A DNA stretch of 64,000 nt from Mycobacterium sp. (GTDB taxonomy: Bacteria > Actinomycetota > Actinomycetes > Mycobacteriales > Mycobacteriaceae), in assembly GCA_023264735.1 (NCBI GenBank), contig JAHFVD010000032.1, positions 1-64,000 on the forward strand, written 5' to 3'. Position 1 is the stretch's first letter, and each line of letters starts with the position of its first letter. Of the stretch, positions 11,023 through 19,712 are shown one piece after another. Below the pieces are notes generated by a model, which saw nothing but the letters and a program-made list of their open reading frames with translations, was not told the DNA's origin and made no database searches. A program made the position numbers and the translations under genes.

Positions 11023-12186
11023 TCAGCCGGCCGACGCGAGATCGGCGGTGTTGCCCAGGATTCCGAGCTGACGCCCGAGGTAGCGATAGAACTCCCAGAG
11101 CGGGCGTTCCAGGTGCGACAGCCGGCCGGTCGCGGTCACGCCCGACTTGATCGCGCGTTGCACCGCGGCGCAGACATCGAGGTCCTCGCGATGGATGTCG
11201 CAGATCATCTTGATCAGCTCACTGCGCCGAGCGTCGAGCCCCGGCGCGGCCAGCGCCGCCGGTGACATGCAGATGTCCAGATACAGGTCGATCTTCCCGG
11301 CGCCCATCGGAAGAACCTTGAGCCAGTAGAAGTATCCGGGCCCCATGGCGATCTGCAGCAGCGGGTAGGCAATGAAGATCAGCGATTTGTGGGAGTGCTC
11401 CGGGCTCAGAGTCGGTGCGCCCGGGGACAGGAACGGCGGGTCGGCGGGATAGCCGTCAGCCTGCTGCGACCACATCGTGGTGAAGTACTCGCCGACCTCA
11501 CCGGTGTAGCTCAGCGCCGCGGGAAACTGTTCTTCGAGCGACCCACGATGGGGGCCCATGTGGTGGTAGCACTCCATGAAGTTGTCCACCATGATCTTCC
11601 AGTCCCAGTCGCAGATGCCCCATTCGGTCTGCTCGACGGTCTGGTAATTCTCGAAATCGTAGGGGTCGACGATCGGCTCGAGGGCCGCGTACTGCTCGGC
11701 GACGGACGTGGCGTGGCCGTCGATGTTGACGAACACGAAGCCTTTCCACACCTCGTGGCGAAACTGCTTGAGCGCATAGTCTTTCCGCTCGAACCCGGCT
11801 GACTGCTTCATCTCGGGCGCCCCGGCCAGGTGGCCGTCCAGACCGAACGACCACAGGTGGTACGGGCATTGCAGTACCCCCGCAGTGCCGGCGCCGCTGC
11901 ACACCTCCATCCAGCGATGCGTGCAGTTGCGCGACAGCACGCGGACCTCGCCGTTGCGGTCGCGGGTGACCACCAGCGGCATGCCGAGGATGTCGATGCT
12001 GTAGTAGCTGCCCGGGGTGGCAAGTTGCTCCAGCCGGCACAGCGGTATCCAACCGCGCTTGAAGATCTGATCCACTTCGTCGGCGTAGAGGTCGTCGCTG
12101 CCGTACGCCTGGGGCGGCAGGGTGATGGCGTTTTCGGGCGAATCCACCGCGCAGGTGGCGGCGAGCCGGGAGTAGTCGAATGGCAT
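11023..12186 (-). CDS. Rieske non-heme iron oxygenase, alpha subunit
   Basis: A 387-residue ring-hydroxylating-type oxygenase. The Rieske [2Fe-2S] ligands are Cys88-x-His90 (NCTHRW) and Cys107-x2-His110 (CPYHLW). The mononuclear iron site is in DNFMECYHHMGPH (His208, His213), and Asp in the HREDLDVC segment may complete the facial triad. Such enzymes hydroxylate aromatics or demethylate quaternary amines, taking electrons from a reductase; no reductase or ferredoxin gene is in the window. ATG 12186 follows a GAGGA element. It is the first gene of the operon with the GlnT-type ligase, creatininase and TetR. The substrate is not readable from sequence. Confidence 0.9.
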   Translation of the reverse strand: MPFDYSRLAATCAVDSPENAITLPPQAYGSDDLYADEVDQIFKRGWIPLCRLEQLATPGSYYSIDILGMPLVVTRDRNGEVRVLSRNCTHRWMEVCSGAGTAGVLQCPYHLWSFGLDGHLAGAPEMKQSAGFERKDYALKQFRHEVWKGFVFVNIDGHATSVAEQYAALEPIVDPYDFENYQTVEQTEWGICDWDWKIMVDNFMECYHHMGPHRGSLEEQFPAALSYTGEVGEYFTTMWSQQADGYPADPPFLSPGAPTLSPEHSHKSLIFIAYPLLQIAMGPGYFYWLKVLPMGAGKIDLYLDICMSPAALAAPGLDARRSELIKMICDIHREDLDVCAAVQRAIKSGVTATGRLSHLERPLWEFYRYLGRQLGILGNTADLASAG

Positions 12187-12485
12187 TGGCAGTCCTCGGG
12201 TTGCCAGGGAATGGGCGGCCACAAGCGTCGTGACGGGTTCGACGGTAGCCCCGGTCTGTAACTGTGTTGTTTCCGATCAGTGAATGACCTATTGAAACTA
12301 TTACGCCACCTGAAGGATGATCACGCCAAATAGTGACCGATCTCGACTCGGCTCTATCAATAGACTATTGAAACAAACTGGCCAGGGTGCGAGGACGTTC
12401 GATCCGAGGCGCCGCGGCGCGACACCACTGCCCCGCAGACCCCAATTACCGGCTGGCCACGCCCCGGCAAGGTAGTAATGACCCC
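12187..12485. other. Divergent intergenic control region
   Basis: About 300 bases with no convincing ORF between the leftward Rieske operon and the rightward metallo-beta-lactamase gene. It is AT-richer than its surroundings between 12260 and 12375 and contains the palindrome and its partial copy. Promoters for both directions must lie here; I could not place -10 hexamers with confidence. Confidence 0.6.
12357..12371. promoter_or_regulatory. Perfect palindrome, candidate TetR operator
   Basis: TCAATAG-A-CTATTGA is a perfect inverted repeat with 7-base arms and a 1-base centre. It lies 171 bases upstream of the Rieske start and 115 bases upstream of the divergent RNase Z-like start. A 10-base part (CTATTGAAAC) recurs at 12289-12298, giving a second, degenerate dyad at 12281-12295. 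Size and symmetry suit a TetR dimer; the terminal gene of the leftward operon encodes one. Confidence 0.55.
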
Positions 12486-13316
12486 ATGATCGACATCACC
12501 CTGCTGGGCACTGGAAGCCCGATGATCGACCCGAACCGCGCCGGGCCGTCGACCCTGGTGAAAGCCGGTGACTCGGCGTTCCTGGTGGACTGCGGGCGCG
12601 GCGTGCTGATGCGGCTCGCCGCGGCCGGTGTCGGGGCGGCCAATATCACCGCGCTGCTGCTGACTCATCTGCACAGCGACCACATCACCGACCTGTCCGA
12701 CGTCATCACCACCCGCTGGGTGACGACGTTCGTCCCCACCCCGCTGCCGATCATCGGCCCGCCCGGCACCAAGGCCGTCGTCGAGGCGACACTGGCCGCG
12801 CTGGCACCCGACATCTCCTACCGCATCCACCACCATCCCGACATCACCGAGCCGCCGTCGATTCAGGTGTACGAGTACACCGAGGGCCAGGTGTGGGACG
12901 ACGGCGGTGTGCGGATCACCGCGGCGCCCACCGACCACCGACCGGTCGAACCGACGCTGGGGTTCCGCGTCGAATACGACGGCGCGACGGTAGTGCTGGC
13001 CGGTGACACTGTGCCGTGCGCAAGCCTGGACGCCCTCGCCGCGGGCGCAGACGCGTTGGTGCACACGGTGATCCGCGCCGATCTGGTGGCGCAGATACCC
13101 GTCCAGCGACTGCGGGACATCCTCGACTATCACTCGTCGGTGGAGCAGGCCGCGGCCACCGCTGCCCGCGCCGGGGTCGGCACGCTGGTGCTCACCCACT
13201 ACGTGCCCGCGCTGGTGCCCGGGCAGGAGGATCAGTGGCGGGCCTTGGCGGCAGGAGAGTTCAGCGGGCCGATCGAGATCGGCAACGATCTGCACCGGGT
13301 GTCCGTCGGGAACTAA
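12486..13316 (+). CDS. Ribonuclease Z-like metallo-beta-lactamase hydrolase (Rv2407-like)
   Basis: A 276-residue MBL-fold hydrolase with the HxHxDH signature at His61-His66 ([11 protein letters not shown]), an opening LLGTGSPM typical of RNase Z, PTDHRP, AGDTVPC (metal Asp) and LTHYVP near the C-terminus. RNase Z matures tRNA 3' ends, and the M. tuberculosis homologue is annotated so, but a flexible-arm exosite is not obvious and arylsulfatase-like or other phosphodiesterase roles are possible. ATG 12486 is chosen because the fold starts there. A PepSY membrane protein follows after 27 bases and may be co-transcribed. Confidence 0.85.
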   Translation: MIDITLLGTGSPMIDPNRAGPSTLVKAGDSAFLVDCGRGVLMRLAAAGVGAANITALLLTHLHSDHITDLSDVITTRWVTTFVPTPLPIIGPPGTKAVVEATLAALAPDISYRIHHHPDITEPPSIQVYEYTEGQVWDDGGVRITAAPTDHRPVEPTLGFRVEYDGATVVLAGDTVPCASLDALAAGADALVHTVIRADLVAQIPVQRLRDILDYHSSVEQAAATAARAGVGTLVLTHYVPALVPGQEDQWRALAAGEFSGPIEIGNDLHRVSVGN

Positions 13317-13343
13317 TCCCCCGCCGCACACGACTCATGTGCG

Positions 13344-14891
13344 ATGACAACGACGGTGGAACCCTCGACGCGCCGCGCTGACTCCGCGGTGCTGCGCCGA
13401 ATCTGGCGACTGCACTTCTGGGTGGGATTGTTCGCGGCGCCGGTGCTGGTGGTCCTGGCCTGCTCGGGGTTGGCGATCCTGTACAGCCAGCCACTGGACG
13501 CCCTACTGAACGGCCATCTCCTGGTGGTCGAACCGGGGCCGCAGACCGTGCCGCTCGATGCACAGGTCGCCACCGCCAAACAACACGTCAGCGCCACCGA
13601 CACTCTCGAGGCGGTCACGCCGCCCGACAATCCGGGCTCCTCGACGCGGGTCGATTTCCTGGCTGCGACCGCGCAGGGCTACCCGCAGGCCGAAGCCAAC
13701 GTCATCCAGGTGTTCGTCGATCCGTACACCGGCGCGTATCTGGGTCAGCGCGACCAGCTCTCGGGGTTGGTGGGCTGGGCCAATCAGCTGCACCGGATGT
13801 TCGGCAACGACGGACCGCACGTGGCACTGCCGTCTCCTGCGCACCTGATCGACCCGTCGGCGTATCCCGAGTCCACGATCCCGGTCGGGATCGGCAACCT
13901 CTGGATGGAGCTGACCGCGACATGGATTCTCGTGCTGCTGGCCAGCGGGGTCTATCTGTGGTGGCCGAGGGCGATCGAAGCCGCCAAGCCGCTGCTGAAA
14001 GTCCGGTGGCGTAGCGGCGGCCGGGTCCGGTGGCGTGACGTGCATGCGCTGACCGGCGTGATCATCGCCGTCATCCTGGCTGCCTACATCCTCTCGGGCA
14101 TGACGTGGACGCGGTACTGGGGCGAGAACTGGCGGGCGGTCACCGCTACCCTCACGCCGTCAACCGGAATCGACGCTCCCTCAACGCCGGCCAAGCTTGG
14201 TGACTACGACCGCTTGGGCCGTCGCATCGCATGGGCCGCCACCGACGACCCGATCTACGCGTCCGCGCCGGACGACACCGCGGCCCGGCTGCCGTACACC
14301 GATATCGACCGCATCGCCAAGGACGAGCACATGGTGCCCGGCTACTCGATCTTCCCGCCATCGGATTCGACCGTCGATGGCGCAGAAGTGTACGGCAGCT
14401 ACACCGTGGTCAATCGGTGGCCGCAGCGGGTGTCCGAACAACGGACGCTGTACCTGAACCAGTTCACCGGCGCGACGATCACCAACGCGACCGCCGCCCA
14501 GGACGGGGCGCTGTCGCGGTTGACGAGTTTCGGGATCGCCATGCACATGGGCAACCAATTCGGTTGGCTGACCCGCATTTCGGCGACCGTGGCCTGCCTC
14601 GGCGTGCTTCTGAGCGCACTGACCGGCCTGCTGATGTGGTGGAAGCGGCGCCCGTCCGACCGTAGCGGTCCACCCGGCCCGGCCAGCCCGGCGACTCGCT
14701 CCGACACCCCGAAGCGGGCGATGGTCACGGTGGCCGTCGTCGCCATCGCACTCGGGGTGCTGTTCCCCGCATTCGGACTATCCCTGATCGTGGTGCTCGT
14801 CGCCGAGGCGATCATCGCGGCCCGGCGGGATCACGCCAGCCGGGTAACCTCCACCACCACATCCAAATCGGTGGAGCCCTCGCCGGAGTAG
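13344..14891 (+). CDS. PepSY-associated transmembrane protein
   Basis: A 515-residue membrane protein of the PepSY-TM family (iron-uptake-associated or reductase-like in other bacteria). Transmembrane segments are near 25-48 (VGLFAAPVLVVLACSGLAIL), 188-206, 235-258, 406-430 and 455-480. The large extracytoplasmic loops carry PepSY-like repeats (AEANVIQVFVDPYTGAYLG and LYLNQFTGATITN). It belongs with proteins that move electrons or regulate at the membrane, but function is uncertain. The 3' end overlaps the convergent transglutaminase gene by 61 bases, an unusually long tail-to-tail overlap. Confidence 0.85.
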   Translation: MTTTVEPSTRRADSAVLRRIWRLHFWVGLFAAPVLVVLACSGLAILYSQPLDALLNGHLLVVEPGPQTVPLDAQVATAKQHVSATDTLEAVTPPDNPGSSTRVDFLAATAQGYPQAEANVIQVFVDPYTGAYLGQRDQLSGLVGWANQLHRMFGNDGPHVALPSPAHLIDPSAYPESTIPVGIGNLWMELTATWILVLLASGVYLWWPRAIEAAKPLLKVRWRSGGRVRWRDVHALTGVIIAVILAAYILSGMTWTRYWGENWRAVTATLTPSTGIDAPSTPAKLGDYDRLGRRIAWAATDDPIYASAPDDTAARLPYTDIDRIAKDEHMVPGYSIFPPSDSTVDGAEVYGSYTVVNRWPQRVSEQRTLYLNQFTGATITNATAAQDGALSRLTSFGIAMHMGNQFGWLTRISATVACLGVLLSALTGLLMWWKRRPSDRSGPPGPASPATRSDTPKRAMVTVAVVAIALGVLFPAFGLSLIVVLVAEAIIAARRDHASRVTSTTTSKSVEPSPE

Positions 14892-15670
14892 ATGCCCTTG
14901 AGCGGGGTCACGTCGGCGTAGTCCCGGCCGACCCCGACGCTGATGTACTGCTCGTTGATCTCGGAATCGTTGGTCGGGTCGTAGTTCCACCAGCTGCCCG
15001 TCCACGCCTGAATCCAGGCGTGGCTCTGCCCGTCGACGGTGTCACCGACCACCGCGTCACGCTTGGGGTGCAGATATCCCGAGACGTAACGCGAGGGAAT
15101 GCCCATGCCGCGCAACAGAATCAGCGTCAGATGCGCGAAATCCTGGCAGACGCCCTTGCCCTCGCGCAGCGCGTCGATGCCCGACGAGTGCACACCGGTG
15201 GTGCCGGGAACGTAGTTCAGTTCGCTGTGCGCCCATTGGGCGGCGGCGATCACGGCAGCCTGCGGATCGTTCTCTTTGATGATGCGCTTGCCGACCCGCT
15301 CGATACGCCGGCTCGCCGGGGTGTAGTGCGTGGGGGTCAGCACCTCGTCAAAGCGGTCCCGCACCGCCTCGGAAGCCAGTTCGTTCCACGACACGTCGCC
15401 CGTCGGGGCCTCGGGCTCCTCGGTCTCGACCACCGAAGACGCCGTCACCTCCAATTCGGTGTGCGGCGCGTGCAGGTCGAAAGCCGTTACCGCCGTGCCC
15501 CAATAGTCGACGTAGCGGTAGGACCGGGTCGCCGGAATGGTTTCGACGCGGTTGAGGATGACGTTCTGCCGGGAATCCGAGCGCGGCGTGAGCCGGGCCT
15601 CGTTGTAGGAGGCGGTGACCGGTGACTTGTAGGCGTACCCCGTCGCGTGCACAACCCGCATGCGCCACAT
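14831..15670 (-). CDS. Transglutaminase-like protease/amidase (Rv2409c-like)
   Basis: A 279-residue protein with an N-terminal beta domain (residues 1-90, with TPRSDSRQNV) and a transglutaminase-like core. The catalytic triad is Cys175 (GKGVCQDFAH), His217 (GQSHAW) and Asp231 (NYDPTN). Bacterial proteins of this type are mostly thought to be cysteine peptidases or amide exchangers rather than crosslinkers. ATG 15670 directly abuts the stop of the alpha-E gene, and the ATP-grasp gene precedes that, forming a three-gene operon predicted to make or process a peptide. Confidence 0.92.
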   Translation of the reverse strand: MWRMRVVHATGYAYKSPVTASYNEARLTPRSDSRQNVILNRVETIPATRSYRYVDYWGTAVTAFDLHAPHTELEVTASSVVETEEPEAPTGDVSWNELASEAVRDRFDEVLTPTHYTPASRRIERVGKRIIKENDPQAAVIAAAQWAHSELNYVPGTTGVHSSGIDALREGKGVCQDFAHLTLILLRGMGIPSRYVSGYLHPKRDAVVGDTVDGQSHAWIQAWTGSWWNYDPTNDSEINEQYISVGVGRDYADVTPLKGIYSGEGSTDLDVVVEVTRLA

Positions 15671-16648
15671 TTAGATCTCACCTTCCTCGATGACAAGTTC
15701 GGCGTGCTGGCCGGCATCCGACCACGCCACCCACGGCGCGGAGTGGAAGTACTGCAGCGCCACCGCTTCTCCGACGTCGCGGCAGGTCTCCTGCAAGCTG
15801 GCGAGCCGTTCTTCCAGCGACTCGAGCAGCGCGCCCGGCCGGATGAATTCCAGCTCGCTGCGGGCCCGCCCGAGCAGACGCTGCGCCTCGGCGGTGGACC
15901 CGATGCGGTTGTGCGCGCGATGCATCAATTCGTCGAGGCTGTGCTCGGCCAATTTGAGCGAGTAGTAGATCGATCGCGGGAAAAGCCTGTCCAGCAACAT
16001 GAATTCGACGACCCGGCTGGCATCGAGCACACCGCGGTAGGTGCGCAGATAGGTGTCGTGGGCGCCTGCCGAGCGCAGCACCGTCACCCATGCCGGCGAG
16101 GATGCACTGTCCCCGACCCGGGATAGCAACAGTCGCACCGTCATATCGACCCGTTCGATGGCGCGGCCGAGCACAAGAAAGCGGTAACCGTCGTCGCGCG
16201 ACAGTGTCGAGTCGGTCAGCCCCGCGAACATCGCCGCCCGGCCCTCAATGAAGCTGAAGAACTCGTGCGGGCCCAGCCGGCGGGCTGCGCGCTCGCGTTC
16301 GGCCAGCGCGTTGTAGGTGGTGTTCAGGCACTCCCACATGTCGGTGGACGTGACTTCCCGTGCAGAGCGGGCATTTTCGCGCGCCGCCGAGATCGCGTCG
16401 ACGATCGAGCAGCCGCCCTCCAAGTCGCGACTGAACGCCACCAGGTCGGTCAGCGACCACAGGTCGAGCTCGTGTTTGGGCGGCTCGATGCCCAGCACCT
16501 GCAACAGCACCCGGGACGTGTGGTCGGGGTCGACGCTGGAATCCTCGAGCAGCTGGTGGACGGTGATGTCGAGAATGCGGGCGGTGTCGTCGGCCCGCTC
16601 GACATAGCGGCCGATCCAGTAGAGCGCCTCGGCGTTTCGGGCAAGCAT
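15671..16648 (-). CDS. Alpha-E domain protein (Rv2410c-like)
   Basis: A 325-residue, all-helical alpha-E protein (MLARNAEALYWIGRYVERAD is the conserved opening, with RYVERAD the best motif). Conserved internal segments include SREVTSTDMWE-like (REVTSTDMWECLN), GRAIERVDMTVRLL and the C-terminal LQYFHSAPW. The domain has no proven enzymatic role; it is nearly always encoded beside a circularly permuted ATP-grasp and often a transglutaminase, suggesting a scaffold or peptide carrier role. ATG 16648 overlaps the upstream stop (TGATG), showing translational coupling. Confidence 0.92.
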   Translation of the reverse strand: MLARNAEALYWIGRYVERADDTARILDITVHQLLEDSSVDPDHTSRVLLQVLGIEPPKHELDLWSLTDLVAFSRDLEGGCSIVDAISAARENARSAREVTSTDMWECLNTTYNALAERERAARRLGPHEFFSFIEGRAAMFAGLTDSTLSRDDGYRFLVLGRAIERVDMTVRLLLSRVGDSASSPAWVTVLRSAGAHDTYLRTYRGVLDASRVVEFMLLDRLFPRSIYYSLKLAEHSLDELMHRAHNRIGSTAEAQRLLGRARSELEFIRPGALLESLEERLASLQETCRDVGEAVALQYFHSAPWVAWSDAGQHAELVIEEGEI

Positions 16649-18318
16649 CAGCGCATCACCTGCTGTTGCTGCTGCTGGTTCTGCTGTTGTTGGCCCTGCT
16701 GCTGCTGATTCTGCTCGGCGCCCTTCTCTGCGACCGGCGCCTTGGCCGCCTTGGGAATCTTGCGGACAACCTCGGCGGCGCCGAGTTCGCGGGCGGCCAC
16801 CGACGTCTTCGAGGCCAGCACCCAGGTGTCCTTGGATCCGCCGCCCTGGCTGGAGTTCACCACCAGCGACCCCTCGATCAACGCGGTGCGGGTCAGCCCG
16901 CCGGGTAGCACCCACACCTGTTCGCCGTCGTTGACGGCGAACGGGCGCAGGTCCACGTGGCGTGGGGCCAGCTCGTCCCCGACCTTGGTCGGCACCGTCG
17001 ACAGCTGCACCACCGGCTGGGCGATCCAGCCACGGGGATCGCCGATGACCTTCTTGCGGATGGTCGCCAGCTCCTTATCGGAGGCGTCCGGGCCGAACAC
17101 GATGCCGTAGCCGCCCGAACCCTCGACCGGTTTGATCACCAGCTCGTCGAGGCGGTCGAGCACCTCTTCGCGTTCGGTGTCGAGCCAGCACCGCAGCGTG
17201 TCGACATTGGCCAGCAACGGTTTCTCGCCGAGGTAGTACTCGATGATGGTCGGCACGTAGGTGTAGACGAGCTTGTCATCGCCGACGCCGTTGCCCACCG
17301 CGCTGGAGATCACCACGTTTCCGGCCCGTGCGGCGTTGAGGAGGCCGGCCACTCCCAGCACGGAGTCGGGCCGGAACTGCATGGGATCGAGGTAGTCGTC
17401 GTCGATGCGGCGGTAGATGACGTCGACCTGACGCTCGCCCTCGGTGGTCCGCATGTAGACGACGTTGTCGCGACAGAACAGGTCGCGGCCCTCGACGAGT
17501 TCCACACCCATCTGCCGGGCCAGCAGGGAGTGCTCGAAGTAGGCGGAGTTGAACGGGCCCGGTGTGAGGACGACGACGGTGGGGTCGGCCTCGTTGGTGG
17601 CCGCGGCGTTGCGCAGCGCCCGCAGCAGATGCGACGAGTAGTCGCCGACCGCGCGCACCCGGTGAGTGGAGAACAGGTTCGGGAAGACCCGGGCCATCGT
17701 GCGCCGGTTCTCCATGACGTAGGAGACCCCCGACGGGGACCGCAGGTTGTCCTCGAGCACCCGGAAGGTGCCCTGGGCGTCGCGAACCAGGTCGATACCG
17801 GCGACGTGGATGCGCACCCCGTTGGGCGGGTTGATCCCGGCGGCCTGCCGGTGGAAGTGCTCGCAGGAGGTGACCAGCCGGCGTGGGATGACCCCGTCGC
17901 GCAGGATCTCCTGGTCGCCGTAGATGTCGTCGAGGTACATCTCCAGCGCTTTGACCCGCTGGGTGATGCCGCGTTCCAGCCGCGACCACTCGGCAGCGGA
18001 GATGACGCGCGGCACCAGGTCGAGCGGGAAGGGCCGCTCCTGGCCGGACAGCGAGAACGTGATGCCCTGGTCGATGAACGCGCGGCCCAGCGCCTCGGCC
18101 CTGGCCTCGAGCTCCTCGGCATCGGACGGGGCTAGCTCGGCGAAGATGCCTTTGTACGGCCCCCGGACATTGCCCTGGCTGTCGAACATCTCGTCGAACG
18201 CCTTGGCATAGGAGCCCATGTCGTTGTAGCCGCCGAAGATATGGTCATGTCGGCGCGGCTGTCGCGACCCGTTACGTGACGTCCGGCTGGCTTCCGAAGG
18301 CAGGGTACGAAGGCTCAC
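16648..18318 (-). CDS. Circularly permuted ATP-grasp protein (Rv2411c-like)
   Basis: A 556-residue type 2 circularly permuted ATP-grasp enzyme: FSLSGQERPFPLDLVPRV opening, RIHVAGIDLVRD, FRVLEDNLRSPSGVSYVMENR (metal and ATP ligands), DVIYRRIDDDYLDP and VIKPVEGSGGYG (phosphate loop). This superfamily joins carboxylates to amines with ATP; the natural substrate is unknown. The C-terminus is low complexity: after AEKGAE there are more than 15 glutamines within 22 residues, encoded by CAG/CAA repeats. The start is uncertain: GTG 18318 gives this length, while ATG 18219 (MGSYAKAFDEMF) is closer to the conserved core. Confidence 0.92.
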   Translation of the reverse strand: MSLRTLPSEASRTSRNGSRQPRRHDHIFGGYNDMGSYAKAFDEMFDSQGNVRGPYKGIFAELAPSDAEELEARAEALGRAFIDQGITFSLSGQERPFPLDLVPRVISAAEWSRLERGITQRVKALEMYLDDIYGDQEILRDGVIPRRLVTSCEHFHRQAAGINPPNGVRIHVAGIDLVRDAQGTFRVLEDNLRSPSGVSYVMENRRTMARVFPNLFSTHRVRAVGDYSSHLLRALRNAAATNEADPTVVVLTPGPFNSAYFEHSLLARQMGVELVEGRDLFCRDNVVYMRTTEGERQVDVIYRRIDDDYLDPMQFRPDSVLGVAGLLNAARAGNVVISSAVGNGVGDDKLVYTYVPTIIEYYLGEKPLLANVDTLRCWLDTEREEVLDRLDELVIKPVEGSGGYGIVFGPDASDKELATIRKKVIGDPRGWIAQPVVQLSTVPTKVGDELAPRHVDLRPFAVNDGEQVWVLPGGLTRTALIEGSLVVNSSQGGGSKDTWVLASKTSVAARELGAAEVVRKIPKAAKAPVAEKGAEQNQQQQGQQQQNQQQQQQVMR

Positions 18319-18370
18319 CCGTCACATGCTGCCCCAATCTCGTCGTCTCGGCAGGCCAGTGAGCTCCACT

Positions 18371-18400
18371 TTGGGAGATTGCACCCCACACTGGTACCCT
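18371..18400 (+). promoter_or_regulatory. Candidate rpsT promoter
   Basis: TTGGGA at 18371-18376 and TACCCT at 18395-18400 are separated by 18 bases and match the mycobacterial SigA pattern (TTGNNN, TANNNT) moderately. Transcription would begin near 18407, giving a leader of about 70 bases that includes a small GGGCC/GGCCC hairpin near 18419-18432. Confidence 0.4.
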
Positions 18401-18476
18401 GAACAGTCGCTGCACGAGGGCCCGGTGGCCCCTGCAAGACAGAGACCCCCAAAGCTTGAAGACGAGGAACTAACGC

Positions 18477-18737
18477 GTGGCCAACATCAAGTCGCAGGAA
18501 AAGCGCATCCGCACCAACGAGCGGCGCCGCGTGCGCAACAAGTCGGTGAAGAGTTCGCTCCACACTGCGGTCCGCGGGTTCCGTGAGGCAGCTGCCGAGG
18601 GCGACAAGGACAAGGCCGCCGAGTTGCTGGCCGCGACCAGCCGCAAGCTGGACAAGGCTGCCAGCAAGGGCGTGATCCACAAGAACCAGGCGGCCAACAA
18701 GAAGTCCGCGCTGGCTCAGGCCTTCAACAAGATCTGA
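18477..18737 (+). CDS. rpsT: 30S ribosomal protein S20
   Basis: An 86-residue, lysine- and arginine-rich three-helix protein that binds 16S rRNA early in 30S assembly. The sequence starts [17 protein letters not shown] after the initiator, and ends with [13 protein letters not shown], both diagnostic of S20. The start is GTG 18477 with a GAGGAA Shine-Dalgarno sequence. The TGA stop directly abuts the stop of the convergent holA gene, so the two stops form TGATCA with no spacer. It is monocistronic and opposite to its neighbours. Confidence 0.98.
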   Translation: MANIKSQEKRIRTNERRRVRNKSVKSSLHTAVRGFREAAAEGDKDKAAELLAATSRKLDKAASKGVIHKNQAANKKSALAQAFNKI

Positions 18738-19712
18738 TCAATCCCGGCCGCTACCGGCGGCCAGGTGCGCGACTTTGCGCACCGCATCCTCAAGGGCGTA
18801 GTCGGCATCAGCCGCTACGCCTTTGACATCTGCATTCAGCGCCGCCACCAGCCGGATCGCCGTCGCCACCTTGTCGCGGGACCAGCGCCGCGACTGTTTC
18901 TGCGCCTTTTGGATACGCCAGGGCGGCATGCCCAGCTCGCCGGCCAGGCGGTAGGGGTCTCCCGTCATCGGGCCCACCCGGGCGATCGTGTGCAAGGCCT
19001 CGGCCAGGGCGTCGGCCAGGACGACGTGCGGGACGCCGGCCATCATCGCCCACCGCAGCGCCTCGGCCGACCCGGCGATATCGCCCACCACGGCCTTGTC
19101 GGCGATCTCGAACCCGGTGACCTCCGCCTTGCCGCTGTGATAGCGCCGCACCGCAACCGCGTCGATCTGGCCGTCGGTGTCGGCGACGAGCTGCGAACAG
19201 GCCGCGGCGAGTTCCCGGATATCGGAGCCGACCGCGTCGAGCAATGCGGTGACCACATCGTCGCCGACCTTGACCTTCAGCGCGCGGAACTCGGCACGCA
19301 CGAAGTCAGCCCGCTCGGCAGGCTTGGCGATCTTGGCGCACGGATGCACCTGGGCGCCGAGTTTCTTCAGCTGATCGGCCAGCGCCTTGGCCCGCCCGCC
19401 ACCGGTGTGCACGACCGCCAGCACGGTGCCGGGCGGCAGGTCGGCGGCCGCCGTGGCGATCAGCTCGACGGCATCCTTGCCGGCTTCGGCGGCTGATTCG
19501 AGCACCACCACCCGCTCGTCGGCGAACAGCGACGGGCTGAGCAGTTCGGCGAGCTCGTTGACCGACACCTCACCGGCGCGCAACCGATCCACCGGGACGT
19601 CGGCGTTGCCGGCCGTGGCACGGGCGGCCCGCAGCACCTCGGAGATGGCGCGGTCGACGAGAAGCTCCTCGTCACCCAGGATCAGATGCAGGCCCGCCGT
19701 CTCGCTCACCAC
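18738..19712 (-). CDS. holA: DNA polymerase III delta subunit
   Basis: A 324-residue clamp-loader delta subunit (Rv2413c equivalent). Features are the N-terminal [18 protein letters not shown] (degenerate AAA+ start without a working P-loop, as expected for delta), [18 protein letters not shown], the [10 protein letters not shown] helix, and the C-terminal collar domain ([19 protein letters not shown]). Delta opens the beta clamp during loading. The start is GTG 19712 or GTG 19709. Its 5' end overlaps comEC by 41 bases, so translation is probably coupled within comEA-comEC-holA. Confidence 0.93.
   Translation of the reverse strand: MVSETAGLHLILGDEELLVDRAISEVLRAARATAGNADVPVDRLRAGEVSVNELAELLSPSLFADERVVVLESAAEAGKDAVELIATAAADLPPGTVLAVVHTGGGRAKALADQLKKLGAQVHPCAKIAKPAERADFVRAEFRALKVKVGDDVVTALLDAVGSDIRELAAACSQLVADTDGQIDAVAVRRYHSGKAEVTGFEIADKAVVGDIAGSAEALRWAMMAGVPHVVLADALAEALHTIARVGPMTGDPYRLAGELGMPPWRIQKAQKQSRRWSRDKVATAIRLVAALNADVKGVAADADYALEDAVRKVAHLAAGSGRD

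Noticed and set aside
16957..18135. Long plus-strand frame opposite the ATP-grasp gene, and similar ones at 2944-4164 and 4068-4934
   Set aside because: They are high-GC shadow frames rich in His, Arg, Gly and Val, with no motifs, opposite well-supported genes.
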